Below are positions 55,716 to 63,046 of a DNA stretch of 64,000 nucleotides, piece after piece. The stretch covers positions 1 through 64,000 of the forward strand of contig JAIVEQ010000005.1 in the NCBI GenBank assembly GCA_023838465.1. The letters run 5' to 3'. The DNA comes from Candidatus Thiodiazotropha sp. GTDB lineage: Bacteria; Pseudomonadota; Gammaproteobacteria; Chromatiales; Chromatiaceae. Below the pieces are notes generated by a model, which was not told the DNA's origin, did no database searches, and saw only the letters and a program-made list of their open reading frames with translations. The stretch's first letter is position 1, and each line of letters opens with the position of its first letter. Both the position numbers and the translations under genes were made by a program.

Positions 55716-56186
55716 GTGGCAATTGCAATCACACTAAGAGAGTATCTGCTAAACCATGGGGTAGATTTTGAAGTTATTGAGCATCGCCGTACTGATTCGG
55801 CATTACACACAGCGGAAGCAGCGCATATACCTGGGGATCGGATGGCCAAGTCGGTATTGCTTGGGGACGATGAGAGCTACCTGTTAGCAGTCATCCCGGC
55901 AACCCATCAGGTAGAGCTTGATCAGCTGCACCAACTCACGGGACGTCAGCTATTTCTCATATCGGAAGAAGAGCTACAGCAAGCCTTCGCCGATTGCGAG
56001 ACCGGCGCTGTGCCACCTACCGGCATGCCATATGGTATTGAGACCCTGGTAGATGCCAGTCTTCTGAAACAGCCTGATCTCTATTTTGAGTCCGGTGACC
56101 ATGGGAAATTGATCCACATCAGTGTTGAAAAGTTTCGCGAACTGGAGGCGGAAGCGGTCGTTGCCGAATTCAGTAGACATCTTTAG
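55716..56186 (+). CDS. YbaK/ProX-family aminoacyl-tRNA deacylase
   Basis: A 156-residue protein with the YbaK fold: residues about 10-30 (LLNHGVDFEVIEHRRT), the GDRMAKSVLLGDDESYLLAVIPA segment with its conserved Lys (near 46), and GAVPPTGMPYGIETLVDASLL. It would hydrolyse mischarged tRNA. GTG 55716 follows AGGAGG at good spacing and gives family length. The longer frame from 55452 runs antisense to the methyltransferase. Confidence 0.8.
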   Translation: MAIAITLREYLLNHGVDFEVIEHRRTDSALHTAEAAHIPGDRMAKSVLLGDDESYLLAVIPATHQVELDQLHQLTGRQLFLISEEELQQAFADCETGAVPPTGMPYGIETLVDASLLKQPDLYFESGDHGKLIHISVEKFRELEAEAVVAEFSRHL

Positions 56187-56235
56187 CCATTTGATTCCAG
56201 ACAAGAACTGGTTTAACCTTGCGCCTCCAAAATCT

Positions 56236-56326
56236 GGAGAGATGTCCGAGTGGCTGAAGGAGCACGCCTGGAAAGTGTGTATACGTTAATAGCGTATCGA
56301 GGGTTCGAATCCCTCTCTCTCCGCCA
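56236..56326 (+). tRNA. tRNA-Ser(GGA)
   Basis: A 91-nucleotide gene including encoded CCA. The acceptor arm GGAGAGA pairs with TCTCTCC, followed by discriminator G and CCA. The D-loop region is TGGCTGAAGG, the anticodon GGA lies at 56270-56272, and a long variable arm typical of serine tRNA and a GGTTCGAATCC T-arm follow. It reads UCC/UCU codons. Its 3' end forms one arm of the palindrome listed next. Confidence 0.95.
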
Positions 56327-56377
56327 AATAAAAAGGGGGCTCGTATGAGCCCCCTTTTTATTTGGCGGAGAGAGAGG
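56312..56377. terminator. 66-bp perfect palindrome incorporating the tRNA-Ser 3' end
   Basis: Two 31-base arms around GTAT pair perfectly. The left arm contains the last 15 bases of the tRNA gene (CCTCTCTCTCCGCCA) plus AATAAAAAGGGGGCTC; the right arm is its complement. The inner part, with the TTTTTATTT run after GAGCCCCC, can work as an intrinsic terminator. The outer part is an inverted copy of the tRNA end. Confidence 0.8.
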
Positions 56378-56752
56378 ATTTGATTGGAACCCTTCGTTCG
56401 ACCAGGAGCGAAGCGACGCAGGACGCCGCAGCGCAGCGTAGGCGCCCCGAAGGGGTGAGCCGTAGGCGAATCACAAGCCGCCTATGGCGGCGCAGAACAT
56501 CGTCGTTCGACGACGATGGCCCGAAGGGCGAGGCCACGGCCGAGTAATCCCTCCCTTCAGTTGGCTTCCAAGTTGAGGAGTCCCGCATGAGCCCCCTTTT
56601 TATTTGGCGGAGAGAGAGGATTTGATTGGAACCCTTCGTTTGACCAGGAGCGAAGCGACACAGGACACCGCAGCGTAGCGTAGGCGCCCCACAAGCCGCC
56701 CATGGCGGCGCAGAACATCGTCGTTTGGCGACGATGGCCCGAAGGGCGAGGC
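56344..56752. repeat. degenerate tandem repeats derived from the tRNA-Ser flank
   Basis: Two direct copies start with ATGAGCCCCCTTTTTATTTG at about 56345 and 56587. Each continues through GGCGGAGAGAGAGG, CCAGGAGCGAAGCGAC, GCGGCGCAGAACATCGTCGT and GATGGCCCGAAGGGCGAGGC. The second copy lacks an internal stretch of about 23 bases (56453-56475 region) and carries several substitutions. No coding frame is credible. The rest of the spacer to 56920 is AT-rich and featureless. Confidence 0.7.
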
Positions 56753-56920
56753 AATCACCTAGTAGTCCGTGTGCATTTTCCACAAATCTTCAGCGTCATA
56801 CATCACTTATCTTTGATTATTATATAGTTATAGTTAGTTGTAACAGCTAAATACCGTTATTTTCAGAGTATTTCTGCATTGCATATTAGTTGTCACATTA
56901 ATCTTAATTGGGTGATTGTC

Positions 56921-57199
56921 ATGCTGAACAAAAATGAAAAACCACATTTATCAACATCAGAACTATTCAACCCACAGATTCGTCTGACCGATACACATCC
57001 CAGCAAAAGGATTCAGAATATCAAAGGAAGCATTCGCGAACTTGAGTTCATGGCCACACGGTTGCGAGAAAAAGGTGATAGCAGTGGGGCAGACAGCATA
57101 GATCTAGAAATAATGGTGCTGTTAGAGAAAAAAATCTGTAAGAAAATTGTCAACCGAAGCCGTAAAGAGCAGAAATGGTTGCAGATGGGATTTGCTTAA
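56921..57199 (+). CDS. small basic protein of unknown function
   Basis: A 92-residue soluble protein: a disordered N-terminus (about 1-28), then a helical Lys/Arg/Glu-rich segment (RIQNIKGSIRELEFMATRLREKGDSSGADSI...). It has no recognised family, signal or membrane segment. ATG 56921 follows GGTGATTG, only a weak ribosome site. It stands alone between the tRNA repeats and the PhnD-like gene. Confidence 0.5.
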   Translation: MLNKNEKPHLSTSELFNPQIRLTDTHPSKRIQNIKGSIRELEFMATRLREKGDSSGADSIDLEIMVLLEKKICKKIVNRSRKEQKWLQMGFA

Positions 57200-57470
57200 A
57201 GGCAAACTAGGGGGTGGGTTACTAGGGTTAAGATTTCTCGCTATGCTTGAAATGACAATTAATCAGAGGTTCCTTAACGATAAATATACAAATAACAGAC
57301 ATGACGCTTAATATGTGAAAATTAGGCATATCAATTTATATTGTGTTCATCTCAGTCCATTTAAAGTGGGATACTTGATTAATTATTCATTGAGAAATAG
57401 TTTGATAGTCAGGAAATCCAGCAACCTGGGATCCTATGTAATGGAAGACTCATATCGTGTTCTATTAATA

Positions 57471-58310
57471 ATGAAGCGACTTATTTGGATAATGGCTGCT
57501 ATGGCATGGGCTGGCACAGTCACTGCGCAACCCCTTGTTCTAGGCATACACCCCTATAGACCTCATACCGAATTACAACAAATGTTCGCACCTCTTGCGG
57601 ACTTTTTAAGTCAGCGTACAGGTCGGAATGTTGAAGTAAGGATAGGTGAGTCTTATCAGTCACACTTCAATGCGATCGTACACAGCCAGGTTGATCTTGC
57701 ATTCATTGGACCGGCATTGTTTGTACAAATGACACAGAGTCATGATATGCCTAACCTATTAGCTAGGCTAGAAGTCAATGGACATTCTACTTTTACTGGA
57801 AAGATTATTACCAGGCAGGGTAGTGGCATTCATGCCATAGAAGACCTCGCACAATGTCATTTTGCGTTTGGCAGCTCCTCCTCGACGATGAGCCACCTGG
57901 TTCCAAGACAGATGATGTTTGAAGCGGGCATAGATGTTGATGACTTGGCAGGCCATCAGTTTTATAGCAGCCACAATAATGTAGCCCTCGCAGTACTTGC
58001 TGGAGATGCCGATGCAGGGGCTGTAAAAGAGGCTGTGTTTGAGAAGTATCGTCTAAAAGGAATTGTATCCATCGCCACCACACCGGAGATATCCGAGCAT
58101 CTGTTTATTGCGCCTGCTGGTGCAGATCAGGCATTGATTGATATGCTTCGTCGGCATTTATTGAGTCTGACTGCAGAAAGCCCGGAAACAAAGCCGATTT
58201 TATCTCCAATCAAGAAGACCGCGACTGCGCTGGTAACTGCAGATAATATGGATTACCAAAAGCTGAGAGAAATCCTTACTGCCCTCAGAAATCGAGGCGT
58301 TGTCGAGTGA
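57471..58310 (+). CDS. PhnD-like periplasmic binding protein
   Basis: A 279-residue exported protein with a signal peptide (about residues 1-20, ending TVTAQ) and the phosphate/phosphonate-binding (PhnD/SsuA-like) fold: LVLGIHPYRPHTELQQMFAPLADFLSQRTGRNVEVR, then GPALFVQM and CHFAFGSSSSTMSHLVPR. No ABC permease follows. Its stop overlaps the GTG of a GGDEF/EAL gene, so it probably senses a ligand for that protein. An in-frame ATG at 57441 is an alternative start. Confidence 0.82.
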   Translation: MKRLIWIMAAMAWAGTVTAQPLVLGIHPYRPHTELQQMFAPLADFLSQRTGRNVEVRIGESYQSHFNAIVHSQVDLAFIGPALFVQMTQSHDMPNLLARLEVNGHSTFTGKIITRQGSGIHAIEDLAQCHFAFGSSSSTMSHLVPRQMMFEAGIDVDDLAGHQFYSSHNNVALAVLAGDADAGAVKEAVFEKYRLKGIVSIATTPEISEHLFIAPAGADQALIDMLRRHLLSLTAESPETKPILSPIKKTATALVTADNMDYQKLREILTALRNRGVVE

Positions 58311-58782
58311 AGCGGAACTGGCACATGCCAACCCTAACCTGGGTAGTGCTTGCAACGCTTGTCTTCATATTACTCCTATCCGCAGCAATGGGATTAGTTG
58401 TCAGGCGGGAGTTTCAACAACAACTCAATCTTGCAGAAGAGTTGGCGCGAGGTCAAATGGCGGTGATTTCTTTCATCGCTGAAACTGAACTTCAGAAAGG
58501 GAACTATGACACGCTCTCCTCACTGCTCGAGCAATGGGCGGGCAAGCATAAGGAGATTGATGAGATCAAACTGATCTCTCGAAACGGTTTTGTGATTGCC
58601 AGCTACGGCCCGCATCAACCTTCTGATCGACGTCACGTTCTTAATACGGAGATTCCTTATTCCTATCGTGGTCAAGCGAAGCTCATGTTGGCTCTGAGTC
58701 TGGAAAACGCCTATACCAGCACTTGGCGGTTGGCTGTACAAATGATGGTTATAATAGTGCTAATTTCCGGTATGTTTACACT

Positions 58783-59065
58783 CGCTGAGCGCCAAGGAAG
58801 GCTGAAAGCCGAGGCGGTTAGTCCCCGGTAGGCGTGAGGCGAGACTGTAGACCCGTCGTGCCTTGCGCCAGAGGGGATGCAAAGCGAGCATCCGAACACG
58901 GCGTCCAGTCATTTGGGAACTGACGGCGGAGTGGTCACGAGCTTGCGATGTGATCACGTAGTGTCAGTGACCAGGACCGTCCGGGGCACTAATAGGTTGT
59001 CAAAGATCGAGTGTCTTTTAGGCCTGGGACGCCTAAAAGACATCACGAGATCGAAGACTCACTTG
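58783..59065 (-). mobile_element. 283-bp structured element, copy 1 (inverted relative to host gene)
   Basis: This is the reverse complement of copies 2 and 3, with no difference I can find. Read on the minus strand it begins CAAGTGAGTC and ends GGCGCTCAGCG. Joining the flanks restores the helix segment GMFTLLTYLF. There is no target duplication, and the boundary is uncertain by one base. It contains no credible protein gene. Confidence 0.9.
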
Positions 59066-59901
59066 TCTTACCTATCTCTTTCTTTCTCGTCGCTATGAGG
59101 CGTATCTGCTTTCTCTTAGTGTAGAAGAACTGCGAGATTCGGAGTCTCGTAATTTGCGACTTGTTGCATACCCACGGGAAAATCCTAACCCAATTGCCGC
59201 CTTTGATCTGGAAGGAAAAACGACTTTTCGAAATCCAGCCTTTTCTCAACTCATGCGTACACTCAATACTACAGATCCTGGAGCTGTTCTGCCCGAAAAG
59301 CACGTGTCATTCCTAAGCCGCATTCGTGGGGGTGAAAAGCAGTTGTTTGGAGAAAAAATTGTAGGTGATAGACACATGCTTGCCCACTATCACATGATAG
59401 ACGTGGCAAAAGAGATTTATGTCTATCTTCAGGATATCACTGCTCAGCGAAGCGCAGAGAGGGCTTTGCGAAAGGAGCGTAACCAGGCTCACACCACGTT
59501 AGCATCTATTGGTGATGGTGTGATAACGATCAATATGGATGGGCAAATTATCTATCTCAATGCGGCTGCAATAAAACTGTGCCGAACTGATGTACAGAAT
59601 GCAACCGGAAAGCACCTATCTGAGGTGGTCAAGCTCATGGACGAAGACCAATTGTGGCCTATAGAAACTTTAATTACTAAATGTCGTTTGAGTTCACCCA
59701 GTCAAGTTGTGAATGAGGAGGCATCACTTTTACTGTCTGAGGGGGATGGTATGCATGTACACGTAACAGCTACCAGAATCTTTAGTCAGGAAGATGATGC
59801 TGGAGGTATTGTCATTGTACTTCGTGATGTAACTCGAGAACGACGCCTGCAGGAAGAGTTACACCGTCAAGCCAGCCATGACAGTTTAACGGAACTGATG
59901 A

Positions 59902-60184
59902 CAAGTGAGTCTTCGATCTCGTGATGTCTTTTAGGCGTCCCAGGCCTAAAAGACACTCGATCTTTGACAACCTATTAGTGCCCCGGACGGTCCTGGTCAC
60001 TGACACTACGTGATCACATCGCAAGCTCGTGACCACTCCGCCGTCAGTTCCCAAATGACTGGACGCCGTGTTCGGATGCTCGCTTTGCATCCCCTCTGGC
60101 GCAAGGCACGACGGGTCTACAGTCTCGCCTCACGCCTACCGGGGACTAACCGCCTCGGCTTTCAGCCTTCCTTGGCGCTCAGCG
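59902..60184 (+). mobile_element. 283-bp structured element, copy 2
   Basis: Starts CAAGTGAGTC and ends GGCGCTCAGCG. Stems visible by eye: GTCTTTTAGGC/GCCTAAAAGAC (59926-59936 with 59944-59954); GACGG...TGGTCAC with GTGACCA...CCGTC (59986-60000 with 60029-60045); GGATGC/GCATCC (60074-60079 with 60087-60092); GGCT-TTC-AGCC (60157-60167). Subterminal hairpins near both ends, no terminal inverted repeat and no target duplication resemble non-autonomous IS200/IS605-type elements. Family membership is inference. Confidence 0.9.
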
Positions 60185-60585
60185 ATCGTAGTGCATTTGA
60201 ATCACACCTTGAGAGTGCCCTTGAATCTGCACGCCACAGAAATCATGAACACATTCTCTGTTTCATGGACTTGGACCAATTCAAGGTGGTCAACGACACA
60301 TGTGGACATGTGGCGGGTGATGAATTGTTGCGCCAGTTAGCCAGAGTGATGCGGAAACATTTCAGAGGCAGCGATGTGCTTGCCCGTATTGGTGGTGATG
60401 AGTTCAGCTCAATCTTAATAGACTGTCCACTACCACGGGCCATTGAGCGAATAGATTCATTACGGGAGGAGGTTCAAGAACACCACTTTAATTGGGAAAG
60501 TCATAGTTTTCGTGTCAGTCTCAGCATAGGCGTCGTTCCTATCAATCAGTACAGCGAGAATATTGTACAGTTGATGAGTACAGCA

Positions 60586-60868
60586 CAAGTGAGTCTTCGA
60601 TCTCGTGATGTCTTTTAGGCGTCCCAGGCCTAAAAGACACTCGATCTTTGACAACCTATTAGTGCCCCGGACGGTCCTGGTCACTGACACTACGTGATCA
60701 CATCGCAAGCTCGTGACCACTCCGCCGTCAGTTCCCAAATGACTGGACGCCGTGTTCGGATGCTCGCTTTGCATCCCCTCTGGCGCAAGGCACGACGGGT
60801 CTACAGTCTCGCCTCACGCCTACCGGGGACTAACCGCCTCGGCTTTCAGCCTTCCTTGGCGCTCAGCG
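60586..60868 (+). mobile_element. 283-bp structured element, copy 3
   Basis: Same sequence and orientation as copy 2. Flank joining restores LMSTA-DAACYSAK, the normal end of a GGDEF domain. Its right half is open in the frame of the EAL segment, giving a continuous frame from an ATG at 60752 to the gene's stop. Direct copies 2 and 3 enclose only 401 bases of GGDEF core. Confidence 0.9.
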
Positions 60869-61766
60869 GATGCTGCCTGTTATTCAGCGAAAGATTCAGG
60901 GCGCAATCGGATAACTGTTTATGAAAGAGATAGTGCCACAACGAAACACCGATTGGGTGAGATGCAATGGGTTTCGCGTATCAATAGTGCACTTGAAGAA
61001 AATCGATTCGTTTTGTATGCACAGCCTATAGTTGATTTGCATGCTGAAGGTTCAGTGATTGTAGGTGTAGAAATTCTGGTTAGGATGACTGCCCCAGATG
61101 GAGAACTTATCCCGCCTGGCGCCTTCCTACCGGCTGCTGAACGATACGACTTGATAGAGCGTATTGACTACTGGGTAATAGAACGTGTTATGCAAATGCT
61201 GGCAGAGTGTGATGGTGATTATCCCGATTGCTTTATCAACTTATCGGGCGCAACGCTTAGTCGAAATCATATTGCTCCTTACCTGAAAAAAATGTTTGAT
61301 AAATATCATATCAGTCCTGAAAAATTGACTTTTGAGGTGACTGAGACAGCCGCAATACAGAATCTCTCCAGTGCCCTGACAATGATTCGAGAATTACGTG
61401 AACTGGGTAGTCGCTTCGCATTGGATGATTTTGGCTCAGGCCTCTCCTCATTTGGTTATCTAAAGAACCTACCTATCGATTTCCTCAAAATAGACGGTAT
61501 GTTTGTTAAGGATATGGATACAGATCCTTTAGATAAAGGCATGGTAGAGGCTATCAAAACTGTAGCTGACACTATGAAATTGACCACAATTGCCGAGTTC
61601 GTTGAAAATACTGAGGTTCTGGAGGAACTACGAAAGGTCGGTATCGATTTAGGCCAAGGATACGGTATCGCTCATCCCAAGCCCTTTGCGGAGTTTATCT
61701 CTGGTGGCAAGGATAGCAATGTTGTATGGTTCTCAACTTGATCTCATCTGTTTGTGGATGATGTAC

Positions 61767-61792
61767 TTACTAACCTACGTTCGGGTTAGTAA
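61767..61792. terminator. stem-loop between convergent GGDEF/EAL and nspC genes
   Basis: TTACTAACC and GGTTAGTAA pair perfectly around an 8-base loop. It lies between the stop of the plus-strand gene (61741) and the stop of the minus-strand decarboxylase (61796), as expected for a shared terminator. No long T-tract follows. Confidence 0.6.
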
Positions 61793-61795
61793 TTA

Positions 61796-62929
61796 CTACG
61801 AAAGCCGCATTTCATAGTCAGTGTAGTTAAACTCTCTCACAACCTCTATCGCTCCGTCTTCATGCAGAATTGCGATTGAAGGATGAGAAACGCCATTGAA
61901 CATCGTTGTCTTGACCATGGTGTAATGGATCATGTCCTCAAAGATGATGGTGTCGCCCACACTCAATGGCTGGTTGAACGCGTAGTCACCTATCACATCA
62001 CCAGCAAGGCAAGACGGTCCCGCCAGCCTGTAGGTATATGGCTTATTCCCTGGAAAGTCAGCATTCTGTACCTCCGCACGATATGGCATTTCCAGAACAT
62101 CAGGCATGTGTGCTGTTGCAGATGTGTCGAGGAGGGCAATGTGAATACCACCTCGTTCAATCAGATCCAACACACTAGATACTAATTGACCGGTTTGCCA
62201 GGCAATCGCCGAACCGGGTTCAAGTATGATTTCGAGATGAGGGTGACGCTGACGGAATGTCTTGAGTACGTCAATCAAGTGATCTACATCGTAACCTGAG
62301 CGGGTCATTAGGTGACCACCACCCAGATTGCACCACTTCAGATAGGGCAGTACATGTCCAAATTTTTGTTCTACCGCTTCAATGAGGCGTTGTGTGGAAT
62401 CGGCTTCGCACTCACATAGGGCATGTACATGCAGTCCCTCTATACCCTCCGGAAAACCATCTGCAACCTCTTCAGGGGGAATGCCGAGTCTCGATTCCCT
62501 GCCACAGGGGTTATAGATATCGGTCTCTACCTCATCTATGCCGGGGTTGACCCTTAGTCCGCAAGAAATATGAGCTGAAAGGGCCTGTTTTCCAAAGCTT
62601 TGCCATTGGCTCAATGAGTTGAAGGAGATGCGATTACATAGCTTAAGCAATGAGGGGAAATCTGTTGCGCTATAAGCTGGTGCATAGAGATGGACATGAC
62701 CGCCAAAGTGCTGCCGGGCCAAGCGTGCCTCATTGTGTGAGCTGGCAGAACACCCTAACAGATATTCACCGACCATGGGGAAGGCAGACCACATGGCAAA
62801 AGCCTTCAGAGCAAGAATAATCGTACATCCTGATGCCTGCTGTACCTGGTCAATCAGTTGTAGATTTTTTCTCAGTTTCGATGCTTCCAACAGGTAGCAG
62901 GGGGAGGGTAGTGTCGCGCTGTCAATCAT
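61796..62929 (-). CDS. nspC: carboxynorspermidine/carboxyspermidine decarboxylase
   Basis: A 377-residue PLP-dependent fold III decarboxylase. The PLP Lys lies in ILALKAFAMWS near residue 43, with CSASSHNEARLA, CNLGGGHLMTR and the active-site Cys region HALCECEAD. It makes spermidine or norspermidine from the carboxy precursor. ATG 62929 (MIDSATLPSPCYLLE) is preferred over an upstream frame start at 62992. The synthase gene lies upstream on the same strand. Confidence 0.92.
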   Translation of the reverse strand: MIDSATLPSPCYLLEASKLRKNLQLIDQVQQASGCTIILALKAFAMWSAFPMVGEYLLGCSASSHNEARLARQHFGGHVHLYAPAYSATDFPSLLKLCNRISFNSLSQWQSFGKQALSAHISCGLRVNPGIDEVETDIYNPCGRESRLGIPPEEVADGFPEGIEGLHVHALCECEADSTQRLIEAVEQKFGHVLPYLKWCNLGGGHLMTRSGYDVDHLIDVLKTFRQRHPHLEIILEPGSAIAWQTGQLVSSVLDLIERGGIHIALLDTSATAHMPDVLEMPYRAEVQNADFPGNKPYTYRLAGPSCLAGDVIGDYAFNQPLSVGDTIIFEDMIHYTMVKTTMFNGVSHPSIAILHEDGAIEVVREFNYTDYEMRLS

Positions 62930-63046
62930 GATCCTAGAATCCGCAGTTGAACATGGATTTTTCACAAATTTATGGTACGTTCCACAACTCACCCAATGGG
63001 TGCAGGAAAAAATCCAATATTAGAGTCAGCATTTCATTACCTTACG

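Larger units (their letters stand above)
58307..61741 (+). pseudogene. membrane PAS-GGDEF-EAL protein interrupted by three 283-bp elements
   Basis: Removing 58783-59065, 59902-60184 and 60586-60868 joins segments of 476, 836, 401 and 873 bases into one 861-codon frame without stops. The restored protein has a membrane helix (about 8-27), a periplasmic sensor, a second helix (about 145-166), PAS-type domains, GGDEF (motif at 507-511) and EAL (EILVRM near 639, DDFGSG). The breaks fall in codon 159 (second helix), codon 438 (LTELM-N-R at the GGDEF start) and between codons 571 and 572. As it stands, translation stops at 58831. The rest is unusually well preserved, implying recent insertion. Confidence 0.9.

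Noticed and set aside
56344..56752. CRISPR-like array
   Set aside because: Only two long, diverged direct copies are present, without short regular repeats and spacers or cas genes.
59812..60774. Recurrent minus-strand frames beginning MQSEHPNTASS and plus-strand frames beginning MITSQARDHS
   Set aside because: They arise from the repeated element itself, differ only where they run into host sequence, and have no ribosome site or family motif.
58783..60868. Self-splicing introns or inteins as the explanation of the three interruptions
   Set aside because: One copy is in the opposite orientation, which no RNA intron could splice from the same transcript, and the element contains stops in the host frame, so it is not an intein.
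58783..60868. Target-site duplication at the element ends
   Set aside because: Flanks of all three copies were compared; only a one-base ambiguity at the boundary is present and no direct repeat of two or more bases.
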